In this document: positions 1 to 7,451 of the stretch, in pieces
Layout: each line of letters opens with the position of its first letter
Numbering within the stretch: the stretch's first letter is position 1
DNA from: Planctomycetales bacterium
GTDB lineage: Bacteria; 4484-113; JAFGCY01
NCBI GenBank assembly: GCA_024645305.1
Contig: JAHEFU010000030.1
Coordinates: forward strand, 1 to 17,831
Direction: 5' to 3'
DNA: 17,831 nucleotides
Made by a program: the position numbers and the translations under genes
The notes under the pieces: generated by a model
The model's database searches: none
Told to the model about the DNA's origin: nothing
The model's input: the letters and a program-made list of their open reading frames with translations, nothing else

Positions 1-642
1 CGCGTGCACGCCGTTTTCAGAAATGACGGGGACAGCGCTGCCGCCTTCTGCGATGAAATGCAGGCCGCCGGTTATCCTCTCCAGACCCATCGCTGTGATG
101 CCCTCGACTATGCCGCCATCTGCGCCATCGCTGAGAAAGTAGCAGTCGAGGAGGGCAGCATTGACATCCTCATCAATGCCGCCGGCTCTGCCGCCGAAGG
201 CACGATCACCGGCACTGACGATGCCACCCTGCGACGCTTGTTCGATGACAACGTGATTTCCGTGCACAATGCCGTGCGGGCCACCCAGCGTTACCTGCGT
301 GTCGGGGGAGGCAGCATTGTCAATTTCCTCAGTGCTGGCAATGACACACTGCGCAGTTACAAGTCAGTCGCGCTGTACGGCGCTGCCAAGACGGCGCTCG
401 CCTCCTACAGCCGCAGCCTGGCACGCGAACTGGCTCCGGACCAGGTGACGGTCAACTGCATCGCACTCGGCATCACGGAACTGGCGGCGGAAGGCGTGCC
501 GGAATATGGCGCGGAGCAGGTACCCTCAGGGCATGTCGTCACGCAGCAGGAAGTCGCGGGCGCAATCTGGTATCTTACGGGCGAAACCGCACGCCAGACC
601 ACGGGCACGGTGCTTACGCTCAGTGGTGGGTTTGGGCTGTAG
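1..642 (+). CDS. SDR-family oxidoreductase, 5' end outside window
   Basis: The reading frame is open from base 1 to the stop at 640-642. The N-terminal TGxxxGxG dinucleotide-binding motif is absent, so the start lies upstream of the window and the GTG at base 4 is only an internal codon. Counting from that codon, NAAG is at residues 58-61 (the NNAG motif of classical short-chain dehydrogenases), a serine lies in NFLSAGN near 110, and the catalytic YxxxK appears as YGAAK at 125-129. The segment VTVNCIALG and the C-terminal TGTVLTLSGGFG follow the usual 3-oxoacyl-ACP reductase-like pattern. The family reduces or oxidises carbonyl or alcohol groups with NAD(P)H. The substrate cannot be read from this sequence; a FabG-like role is possible but unproven. 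It converges on the membrane-protein gene, with about 50 bases between the stops and no clear terminator. Confidence 0.9.
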   Translation, partial: RVHAVFRNDGDSAAAFCDEMQAAGYPLQTHRCDALDYAAICAIAEKVAVEEGSIDILINAAGSAAEGTITGTDDATLRRLFDDNVISVHNAVRATQRYLRVGGGSIVNFLSAGNDTLRSYKSVALYGAAKTALASYSRSLARELAPDQVTVNCIALGITELAAEGVPEYGAEQVPSGHVVTQQEVAGAIWYLTGETARQTTGTVLTLSGGFGL

Positions 643-693
643 CTGCTTTTCAGGATGATTGTTATCCGCACACTGCAAACTGCCACCTGCTCC

Positions 694-1782
694 CTATTGC
701 CTTTCCACCGCAAAGTAGCTGTCAAGGATGTTGTGCACCACCATTTCGCGCATCAGAAGCGAGGGCCAGATCACATATTTGTACTTCAGGATGGCATACA
801 GCGGCAGGGCCACGCCGATCGCCGCCACCAGCAGGTTGCCGAGGCTCGGCCACATGCTGCTGAACCAGTAGATATAGTTGTAATGCAGCAGTGCCAGGAT
901 GGCAATCGTGCTGTCCATTGCCAGCCCGCTCCAGGATGAGCCGCTGCCGCTGAGGATCGCCTGGTCAAAACGCGTGGCCACACTGGCCACCTGCTGCGGG
1001 AAGGACGGGTGTTCCGTGCGCACCCCGAGCTTCTCCATGATGTTCTCCACCAGGAGCGGCCTGTCCGCCAGCGGGTTCTCCTGGATGGCGGCATCGATGG
1101 CCAGCAGCACGGATTCGTCATCCATGCGCTGCGCCCAGTGCTGCATGCGTGGCAGCTTGAGGTTGAGGCGCAGCAGCAGCAGCAGGGTTGCCAGCACCAC
1201 GATGATGGTATGCACTACCGCAAGCAGTCCCTGGCCGGTTTGCCGGGGAGCCCCGAGAGCCCTCAGCAGGTCGCCGATCCCGCTGGCGGCCAGCCACTGC
1301 GCCAGGCCGTTGAGCAGCGGATAGGCCACCAGCATCACGAGCAGGAAGCTGCGGCGCTGCTCCAGCATCAGTGCATAGCGCTGCAGCGGTGTACCTCGCC
1401 GGGAATACTCCACATGCAGGCGCTTCAGCGCCTTGCCATTCAAACCGTAAGGCAGAAGACCCGGTTCAAGGATCGTCGTCAGGATACGTGGCACTGCCCG
1501 GCGCACGGGGCGCTTCGTCCTGTCGGGATTGCGCTGCTGACCGCCTGCCGCAGCTGGTGCAGGCCAGGGCTTGCGCTGCTCGCGATCCGTATCCGGCAAG
1601 TCCACCCGGACCCGGTAAACCTCGTCTCCGTCACCGCGCAATCTGGGTTGCTCACTGTCCACGGGAGTATCATACTGGCCCGGACCACAGGCAGCAATGT
1701 AATTCTGCAAGCCGGCATCGTGCACCAGGCAGGGCAGGCCCCATTCCCCTATACACCCGTTCACTGCCTGTAGAATATACAT
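694..1782 (-). CDS. Multi-pass membrane protein of unknown function (362 aa)
   Basis: I do not recognise this protein. The frame stays open far upstream (to 2547), but the part beyond 1782 is antisense to the helicase and reads as low-quality sequence, so I place the start at the ATG at 1782-1780. Residues 1-95 are polar and arginine/proline-rich, with C18, C32 and the phrase YIAACGPGQYDTP. Four hydrophobic segments follow, near residues 145-167, 185-207, 286-308 and 315-338. Between the second and third lies a soluble loop (about 212-282) with DDESVLLAIDAAIQENPLAD. The layout is a cytosolic-looking N-terminus plus two helical hairpins. No catalytic motif is visible. No Shine-Dalgarno is seen before the ATG, so the true start could be later. 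It is divergent from the helicase with no gap. Confidence 0.65.
   Translation of the reverse strand: MYILQAVNGCIGEWGLPCLVHDAGLQNYIAACGPGQYDTPVDSEQPRLRGDGDEVYRVRVDLPDTDREQRKPWPAPAAAGGQQRNPDRTKRPVRRAVPRILTTILEPGLLPYGLNGKALKRLHVEYSRRGTPLQRYALMLEQRRSFLLVMLVAYPLLNGLAQWLAASGIGDLLRALGAPRQTGQGLLAVVHTIIVVLATLLLLLRLNLKLPRMQHWAQRMDDESVLLAIDAAIQENPLADRPLLVENIMEKLGVRTEHPSFPQQVASVATRFDQAILSGSGSSWSGLAMDSTIAILALLHYNYIYWFSSMWPSLGNLLVAAIGVALPLYAILKYKYVIWPSLLMREMVVHNILDSYFAVERQ
1771..1776 (+). promoter_or_regulatory. Probable -10 element (TAGAAT) of the helicase gene
   Basis: TAGAAT matches the -10 consensus at five of six positions and ends 6 bases before the GTG at 1783, so transcription would start at or next to the start codon. 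No -35 hexamer is recognisable at 16-18 bp spacing. The same arrangement recurs before the acetyltransferase gene and a short leader ORF. The element lies inside the first codons of the divergent membrane-protein gene. Confidence 0.5.
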
Positions 1783-4140
1783 GTGACGGAAGGCCGCGAC
1801 ATCAGGCGGATCCGGCTCAGCCGCACAGCTGAGGACCGGCATTCCCCCTTCAACATTGACTGGCAGGCAGAGCTCAATGAGCAGCAGCATGCTGCCGTCT
1901 CGGCTCCGCTCGGGCCAACGCTCGTACTGGCAGGGGCCGGTTCGGGCAAGACCCGGGTGATCGTCTACCGCATCGCCTGGCTGATCGGCGAACTGCATAT
2001 CAACCCGCGCCGCATCATGATGACGACCTTCACCAACAAGGCCGCGCGTGCCATGCTGGACCGCGCCGAGGCCCTGATCGGTCGCTCCGCGCGCGAGATC
2101 ACAGGCGGCACCTTCCACTCGATTGCCAACCTGATCCTGCGCCGCTATGCACGCTACATCGGCTTCAACTCCAGCTTCACGATCCTCGACTCCGCCGACC
2201 AGCGCCAGGTGATGAAGCTCTGCCGCACGGAAGCCGGCATCGAAGGCAGTGGCAAGAGCTTCCCGAGCGACCGCGTGCTCGTTGACATCGGCAGCGCGAT
2301 GGTCAATACGAATACCGATCTCGAGAGCCTGCTCTCCTCTCGCTATCCGCATCTGTATGACCAGTACCAGGAGATCCAGCGCGTGCTGATCCTGTACCAC
2401 GAGCGCAAGTTCCAGAGCAACCAGATGGACTTTGACGACCTGCTGATCAACTGGCTGAAACTGCTGCGTGAGCACCGCGAGGTGCGCGAAAGGCTGTGCC
2501 GGCGCTTCACGCAGATCCTCGTGGACGAGTACCAGGATGTGAACCATATCCAGGCCGCGATCGTGCGTGAAATGTACCTCGGCCTGCCCGACAACTGGGA
2601 GGACAGTCCGGCCCCGGCGGATCCACGGGCAGGGGAGCGGCAGGCTGTGCAGGTCGAAGACGTCGGTGATGTACCGGCTCCCTTGTCTTCTGACCCAGCC
2701 CCTGCTCCTGTTCCTGCTTCTGCCCCTGCTTCTGATTCTGGTCCTGCTCCTCCTGCTTCTGCTTCTGACCCCTTCAATGCCTCACGCTTCGCCGGCCAGC
2801 AGATTGACATCAATGCCGTGACGATCCGCGCTGCGGCGCCCGAGCCGAATGACGACCTCGAGGACCCGGTGGAGGACAGCCCGCAGGCGCCACCGGGGCG
2901 AGGCCTGTTCGTGGTCGGTGACGATGCCCAGAGCATCTTCTCGTTTAGGGGCGCGGATTACCGGAACATCCTCGAGTTTCCGCAGCGCTTCCACGACACA
3001 CAGATCTGCAAGCTGGAAACCAACTACCGCTCCACGCCGCAGGTGCTGGAACTTGCCAACGCCATCCTCGGCGAGGGTCCGGCGGAATTCCAAAAACAGC
3101 TGGTCAGCGTCAAGCCTGACAGTGAGGACCGTCCGCTGCTGGTGGCCTGCAACAGCCGTGAGGAGCAGGCGGAATTCGTTTGCGAGCAGATCCTCTCCCT
3201 GCGCGAGGAGCACGAGCTGGACTACAAGCAGATCGCCGTGCTGTACCGTGCACATTCCAACCGCCTCGAGGTGGAGCTGGAATTCACGCGGCGCGGCATC
3301 CCCTTCGTGGTGCGCGGCGGACTGCGCTTCTTCGAGCAGGCGCATCTCAAGGATGTGCTCAGCTACCTCCTGGTGCTTGCTAACTCGCATGACGAGCTGG
3401 CCTGGCAGCGCATGCTGGAGATGTGCGAACGCGTCGGCCCGAAGACCGTGGCCGGAGTGGTTGGCAAGCTGCGCGTGGAGAACCCGCTCGGCAAGTTCAT
3501 CCACAACGGTGTGGTGGAAAGCGCGCGCGGCAAGGCCAAGGAAACGCTTGGTGAGCTGCGCGGTTTCCTGGAGAAGCTGGAGCCGGATGCATTGACAACC
3601 CCGCCATCCGAGCTGATCCGCCGCATCATCGAGGAGCGCTACAGCGACTACCTGCAGATGAAGTGGGAGAATTGGCGCTCGCGGCTGGACGACCTGGAGC
3701 AGCTGGAGATCTTTGCCAACCAGTTTGACACGGTGACGGCCTTCCTCGCCGAAATCGGCCTCAACGGCAGCTTCAGCGGCTCTGAACTGCAGGGGGCGGA
3801 AGTTGAAGGGGCGGACGACCCGGAGGAAGGCGCAGTCACATTGTCAACAATTCACCAGGCCAAGGGCCTCGAGTGGAACGCGGTGTTCATGATTCATGTG
3901 CAGGATGACGTGATCCCGCACCGGATGTCGCGCAGCGACCCGGAGGGTGAGGATGAGGAGCGCCGCCTGTTCTATGTGGCGGCTACCCGCGCCGAGCAGC
4001 TGCTGTTCATGAGCTACCCGATGATCAGCGAGACGCATGACTTCCAGCGCATCATCAACCGCCCCAGCCGCTTCCTCAGCAACCTGCCGGATGGCAGCTA
4101 CGATGAGGCCCAGCTGGAGTGGAGCGACAGCGACTGGTAG
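1783..4140 (+). CDS. UvrD/PcrA-like superfamily 1 DNA helicase with internal insertion
   Basis: This is a 3'-5' superfamily 1A helicase that should unwind DNA using ATP during repair or replication restart. Visible motifs in order: Q-motif region LNEQQHAAV (31-39), Walker A AGAGSGKT (50-57), motif Ia TTFTNKAA (81-88), motif II DEYQD (248-252), motif III GDDAQSIFSFRGAD (379-392), motif IV TNYRS (413-417), motif V with HQAKGLEW (about 690-697) and motif VI EERRLFYVAATRAEQ (about 724-738). At 785 aa it exceeds the usual 650-730, because about 105 proline/alanine/serine-rich and acidic residues (about 268-372) separate motif II from motif III, which normally lie about 20-25 residues apart. The GTG start at 1783 is chosen because the Q-motif follows 30 residues later and a -10 element lies 6 bases upstream. 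Which of UvrD, PcrA or Rep it corresponds to is not decidable here. Confidence 0.92.
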   Translation: MTEGRDIRRIRLSRTAEDRHSPFNIDWQAELNEQQHAAVSAPLGPTLVLAGAGSGKTRVIVYRIAWLIGELHINPRRIMMTTFTNKAARAMLDRAEALIGRSAREITGGTFHSIANLILRRYARYIGFNSSFTILDSADQRQVMKLCRTEAGIEGSGKSFPSDRVLVDIGSAMVNTNTDLESLLSSRYPHLYDQYQEIQRVLILYHERKFQSNQMDFDDLLINWLKLLREHREVRERLCRRFTQILVDEYQDVNHIQAAIVREMYLGLPDNWEDSPAPADPRAGERQAVQVEDVGDVPAPLSSDPAPAPVPASAPASDSGPAPPASASDPFNASRFAGQQIDINAVTIRAAAPEPNDDLEDPVEDSPQAPPGRGLFVVGDDAQSIFSFRGADYRNILEFPQRFHDTQICKLETNYRSTPQVLELANAILGEGPAEFQKQLVSVKPDSEDRPLLVACNSREEQAEFVCEQILSLREEHELDYKQIAVLYRAHSNRLEVELEFTRRGIPFVVRGGLRFFEQAHLKDVLSYLLVLANSHDELAWQRMLEMCERVGPKTVAGVVGKLRVENPLGKFIHNGVVESARGKAKETLGELRGFLEKLEPDALTTPPSELIRRIIEERYSDYLQMKWENWRSRLDDLEQLEIFANQFDTVTAFLAEIGLNGSFSGSELQGAEVEGADDPEEGAVTLSTIHQAKGLEWNAVFMIHVQDDVIPHRMSRSDPEGEDEERRLFYVAATRAEQLLFMSYPMISETHDFQRIINRPSRFLSNLPDGSYDEAQLEWSDSDW
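2701..2766 (+). repeat. Degenerate hexanucleotide tandem repeat inside the helicase gene
   Basis: About eleven imperfect units of period 6, consensus YCTGCT, lie in register with the reading frame and encode alternating Pro-Ala, Ser-Ala and Ser-Asp pairs. The run is the core of the insertion between helicase motifs II and III. Because the unit is two codons long, slippage would alter length without shifting the frame. Confidence 0.8.
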
Positions 4141-4218
4141 GGGACCCTCAGATGATCCGGCCCCAGGTGGTCTGCCAGGATTCCAGGGGCCATAGTTTCG
4201 CCGTTTCCCGGCAATGCC

Positions 4219-4224
4219 TATAAT
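4219..4224 (+). promoter_or_regulatory. -10 element (TATAAT) of the acetyltransferase gene
   Basis: A perfect TATAAT ends 6 bases before the ATG at 4231, so the expected transcription start coincides with the start codon and leaves no 5' leader. The position 17 bp upstream reads TTTCGC, a poor -35. Confidence 0.65.
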
Positions 4225-4230
4225 CACCGC

Positions 4231-5130
4231 ATGAGCGACGGACACCCAGACACATCAGGCAGACACATCCCCGTCCAGCCGGAACGGGAGCTCGACATCG
4301 AGGCCGCTGGCGATGAAGCCTTCGCGGTATCGCAGACCACAGAACCCCTGACGCGGACAATGCTGGAGCGCCAGCTGCATGCGTTGGGGGTCGAGGCGGG
4401 CATGAAGGTGCTCGTGCACTGTTCCCTGCGCCGGCTGGGCTGGATCTGCGGCGGCGCCCAGACCGTAGTCAGCGCGCTGGTGAATGTCGTGACCCCTCGT
4501 GGCACAATCCTGATGCCGGCATTCAGCAGCTGGAACACGGATCCCGCCGAGTGGCAGAACCCCCCCGTACCCCGGCAGTGGCACCAGACCATCCGTGACA
4601 GCATGCCACCATATATCCCGCAGATCTCTCCCAGCCGCGGCATGGGCCGTGTGGCGGAAATGTTCCGCAGCCTGCCGGGAGTGCAGCGCAGCCCGCATCC
4701 CATCGTCTCATTTGCAGCCTGGGGCCAGCTGGCGAAGGAAATGACAACGCAGCATCCGCTGGACTGCCAGTTCGGCGACCGCTCACCGCTGGGCAGGCTC
4801 TATGCGGAGGACGGTTATGTGCTGTCACTGGGACTGCGCCACAATTCAATGCTGCACCTGGCGGAGACAAGGGCCAGCTGGCCGGGGCGCAGAAACCGGC
4901 AGAACGGCTGCGCCATGCTGGTGGATGGGGAGCGGCGCTGGATGGTGTTTGAGGACCTGGACCACGATGACAGCGACTTTGACAGCATCAAGTTCGCCTT
5001 TGAGCGCGACACCCTGCATTCGAGCATTGGCAAGGCGGGCATCGCGGATTGCCGGCTGGTGAAGGCCCGGCTGATCGTGGACTTCGCTGTGGACTGGATG
5101 AAGGCCAACCGGGGCCGGCCTGCGCAGTAA
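4231..5130 (+). CDS. AAC(3)-family (aminoglycoside 3-N-acetyltransferase-like) protein
   Basis: The 299-residue protein matches the Antibiotic_NAT/AAC(3) family, which transfers acetyl from acetyl-CoA to an amine, in known members the 3-amino group of aminoglycosides. Signature stretches are VHCSLRRLGWICGGAQTVV (62-80), GTILMPAFSSW (91-101), the RSPHP block (153-157), SPLGRLYAEDGYVLSLG (185-201) and LHLAE (208-212) with the conserved His209. About 40 extra N-terminal residues precede the domain. It stands alone, convergent with the carboxylase genes. The family includes members without resistance activity (YokD-like), so drug modification is an inference. ATG 4231 is chosen from the TATAAT spacing; no Shine-Dalgarno is visible. 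Confidence 0.85.
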   Translation: MSDGHPDTSGRHIPVQPERELDIEAAGDEAFAVSQTTEPLTRTMLERQLHALGVEAGMKVLVHCSLRRLGWICGGAQTVVSALVNVVTPRGTILMPAFSSWNTDPAEWQNPPVPRQWHQTIRDSMPPYIPQISPSRGMGRVAEMFRSLPGVQRSPHPIVSFAAWGQLAKEMTTQHPLDCQFGDRSPLGRLYAEDGYVLSLGLRHNSMLHLAETRASWPGRRNRQNGCAMLVDGERRWMVFEDLDHDDSDFDSIKFAFERDTLHSSIGKAGIADCRLVKARLIVDFAVDWMKANRGRPAQ

Positions 5131-5143
5131 GCGACCGCGGATC

Positions 5144-5677
5144 CTACTGCGGATCCACCTCTATCAGGATGTCCCCGGCTGCCACCGTATCGCCGACCTT
5201 CACATTGAGCTTGCGGATCGTGCCTTCGCAGACTGAACCGATCTCATTCTCCATCTTCATCGCCTCGAGCACTATCACGATCTGGCCCAGCTCGACCTTC
5301 TCGCCGCGCTTGCACATCACGCCCAGCACCTTGCCGGGCATCGGGGCCAGCACGTTCGTCTCGGCACTGCCACCGCCCATGCCGGCTCCCATCTCCGCCA
5401 GCAGCTTCTCCAGCTTATCCTGCTGGGGGTTCTTCATGTTGGAACGGAAGGAGCGGTTGGCGTGGATCACCTCCACCAGCCGGCCCTTCTCTCGGTTGAA
5501 TTCGTAGAAGCCCACATGTCCGTCAATGGACAGAGTCAGGGAGGTTGCCTTGGCCTCGATGATCCGCAGCCGCAGCTCGCGCCCATTGACCGTTGCCAGG
5601 AAGCCCTCATCGGTGGCGGTGTCCACCAGGATGTCTATGTCAAAATGCTCGTCGTTGATGTCTGTGATGATCTTCAT
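5144..5677 (-). CDS. Biotin carboxyl carrier protein (biotinyl/lipoyl domain)
   Basis: This 177-residue protein carries the C-terminal biotinyl domain (about 108-175) with the attachment motif EAMKM at 138-142, Lys141 being the residue that biotin protein ligase modifies. A Gly/Met-rich linker (about 96-106) joins it to an N-terminal beta-rich part (1-75) that resembles carriers paired with pyruvate, propionyl-CoA or glutaconyl-CoA systems, and not the AccB N-terminus. It starts 8 bases after the stop of the biotin carboxylase gene, so the two are almost certainly cotranscribed. It should carry carboxybiotin from the carboxylase to a carboxyltransferase that is not encoded in this window. The actual acyl substrate is unknown. 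Confidence 0.88.
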   Translation of the reverse strand: MKIITDINDEHFDIDILVDTATDEGFLATVNGRELRLRIIEAKATSLTLSIDGHVGFYEFNREKGRLVEVIHANRSFRSNMKNPQQDKLEKLLAEMGAGMGGGSAETNVLAPMPGKVLGVMCKRGEKVELGQIVIVLEAMKMENEIGSVCEGTIRKLNVKVGDTVAAGDILIEVDPQ

Positions 5678-5685
5678 GGTTCTGC

Positions 5686-7218
5686 CTAGTTAGGGATGTA
5701 GCTCGTGCTGGACAGGCGGTTGACAATGGACCAGCGCCGGCCGGCCTCGCGGTCGTCCGCCTGGTTGCTGGTGATCACCTCGGTACGGTCCAGGTAGTAC
5801 TTCAGGGCCGCGGCGATGGCGATGTTCATGCTGTCAATCCCTTCCTGCGGACCGCTGATCAGGCTGCGCACCTGCTCCTCACTGAAGTGCTGCTCCACGA
5901 AGGCGGTGGTGAAATCACCGCCCTGGAACACGGGATGCGAGAACACATAGTCGTGGAAGGGGATCGTCGTGCGCACGCCGGTGACGATGAATTCGCCCAG
6001 CGCCCGGCGCATCCTGGCAATCGCCGTCTCGCGGTCCGGACCGTAGGTGATCAGCTTGGCAACCATGCTGTCATACTGCGAGGGGATGGTGAAGCCTTCG
6101 TAGGCGCAGGAGTCCAGCCGGATGCCGGGGCCCTGCGGCGGGATGTAGCGGTTGAGGGTGCCGAGTGCCGGCATGAAGCCCCGGTAGGGGTCCTCCGCAT
6201 TGATACGGGCCTCGAAGGCCCAGCCGCGGATCTGCACGTCCTCCTGCCGGATGTCCAGCTTCTCGCCCGCCGCGATGCGGATCTGCTGGCGCACGAGGTC
6301 CACGCCCGTCACCAGCTCGGTCACGGGGTGCTCCACCTGCAGGCGGGTGTTCATCTCCATAAAGTAGAAGTTGCCGCTGCCGTCCAGCAGGTACTCCACC
6401 GTGCCGGCATTGGCATAGCCGGCCTCCTTCGCCAGGGCCACGGATGCCGCGCCCATCTGCTCCCGCAGTTCCGGTGTGAGCGCCGGGCTGGGGGCTTCCT
6501 CGATCAGCTTCTGGTGGCGGCGCTGCACTGAGCAGTCGCGCTCCCCGAGATGGATCACATTGCCATGCTCGTCCGCGAGGATCTGGAATTCGATGTGCTT
6601 GGGGTTCTCAATGTAGCGCTCGATGAAGATCGCGTCATCTCCGAAGGCCCCACGTGCCTCGTTCTGGCAGGAAGTGAAGGCCTTCTCCATGTCCTCCATC
6701 TGCTTCACGACGCGGATACCACGGCCACCACCTCCGGCTGCGGCCTTGAGCATCAGCGGAAATCCCGCCTTGCCGGCGAAGGCACTGGCTTCTTCCACTC
6801 CGGCTACTGCCCCATCTGTGCCCGGGCTGATCGGTGTGCCGGCCTTTTTGGCCAGTTCCTTGGCCTTGACCTTGTTACCGAGGTCGCGGATTGCCTGGGC
6901 TGAGGGTCCGATGAATTTCACTCCGGCCTTCTGGCAGGCCTCGGCCAGCAGCGGATTCTCCGACAGGAAGCCGTAGCCGGGATGCAGCGCATCCGCCTTG
7001 TACTGCTTCGCGATCCTGAGGATCAGCTCGATATTCAGGTAGGTATCCGCAGGGGATGTGCCAGGCAGGTTCACTGCATAGTCCGCCAGCACAATGTGCA
7101 GGGCATTGGCGTCAGCATCGCTGAACAATGCGATGCTTTCGATTCCCATTTCCCTGCATGTGCGGATTATCCTGACCGCGATTTCGCCACGGTTGGCCAC
7201 CAGAATGCGCTTGAACAT
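5686..7218 (-). CDS. accC: Biotin carboxylase subunit (ATP-grasp)
   Basis: The 510-residue protein begins MFKRILVANRGEIAVRIIRT, the standard N-terminus of biotin carboxylases. It shows HPGYGFLSEN (79-88), the glycine-rich ATP-grasp loop KAAAGGGGRGIRV (158-170), HIEFQILAD (208-216), ERDCSVQRRHQK (226-237) and the catalytic MEMNTRLQVEHPVTE (287-301). It carboxylates biotin on the partner carrier with ATP and bicarbonate. At 510 aa it is longer than the roughly 450-residue AccC and has a C-terminal extension of about 50 residues, as in propionyl-CoA or pyruvate carboxylase A subunits. The symbol follows common usage and may not reflect the true complex. The ATG at 7218 is preferred over a GTG six codons upstream, because that GTG overlaps the -10 element. 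Confidence 0.93.
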   Translation of the reverse strand: MFKRILVANRGEIAVRIIRTCREMGIESIALFSDADANALHIVLADYAVNLPGTSPADTYLNIELILRIAKQYKADALHPGYGFLSENPLLAEACQKAGVKFIGPSAQAIRDLGNKVKAKELAKKAGTPISPGTDGAVAGVEEASAFAGKAGFPLMLKAAAGGGGRGIRVVKQMEDMEKAFTSCQNEARGAFGDDAIFIERYIENPKHIEFQILADEHGNVIHLGERDCSVQRRHQKLIEEAPSPALTPELREQMGAASVALAKEAGYANAGTVEYLLDGSGNFYFMEMNTRLQVEHPVTELVTGVDLVRQQIRIAAGEKLDIRQEDVQIRGWAFEARINAEDPYRGFMPALGTLNRYIPPQGPGIRLDSCAYEGFTIPSQYDSMVAKLITYGPDRETAIARMRRALGEFIVTGVRTTIPFHDYVFSHPVFQGGDFTTAFVEQHFSEEQVRSLISGPQEGIDSMNIAIAAALKYYLDRTEVITSNQADDREAGRRWSIVNRLSSTSYIPN

Positions 7219-7226
7219 AGATGCTG

Positions 7227-7232
7227 ATTCTA
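7227..7232 (-). promoter_or_regulatory. -10 element (TAGAAT, minus strand) of the biotin carboxylase gene
   Basis: On the minus strand TAGAAT lies 8 bases before the ATG at 7218, which predicts a 5' leader of only one or two bases. The hexamer 17 bp further upstream (GCAGCG) does not resemble a -35. Confidence 0.5.
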
Positions 7233-7303
7233 GCACCGACTTGTGTTACCGCTGCGGCACGGACTTCAGGCAAAAATGGAGTGTATGTGTTCCTGATACG
7301 TCT

Positions 7304-7309
7304 TATAAT
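7304..7309 (+). promoter_or_regulatory. -10 element (TATAAT) upstream of the first thioredoxin-like gene
   Basis: A perfect TATAAT with no clear -35. The transcript would start near 7316, exactly at a GTG that opens an 11-codon ORF, and would reach the exported thioredoxin-like gene after about 135 bases of leader. Confidence 0.55.
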
Positions 7310-7315
7310 CTATCG

Positions 7316-7351
7316 GTGAGTGGCTGGAGCCAGCTGTTTTACCTGTTTTGA
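7316..7351 (+). CDS. Possible leaderless 11-residue leader peptide
   Basis: GTG at 7316 sits 6 bases after TATAAT, the spacing seen before the helicase and acetyltransferase genes, and opens an ORF reading MSGWSQLFYLF, then TGA. Two short hairpins overlap or follow it: TGGCT/AGCCA at 7321-7332 and ACCTGT/ACAGGT at 7341-7356. The ORF could be a regulatory leader peptide for the downstream gene or simply chance. Only the promoter spacing supports it. Confidence 0.3.
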   Translation: MSGWSQLFYLF

Positions 7352-7451
7352 CAGGTCTCCGATTAGGTTCTAGCTGGAAAAGCGGGGAGCATATCTTCCT
7401 GCTGCACAGGAATCATGCTGCACAGGCATGGTCTGCACGGAAACAGGAGAC

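Noticed and set aside
1783..2547. Upstream 255-codon extension of the membrane-protein frame on the minus strand
   Set aside because: It lies antisense to the helicase motifs and has His/Ala/Val-rich shadow composition; the real protein begins near 1782.
7348..7376. Promoter with a perfect TTGACA before the first thioredoxin-like gene
   Set aside because: The hexamer at 17 bp is TAGCTG, a poor -10; the TTGACA is also part of a small hairpin. The TATAAT at 7304 is the better candidate.
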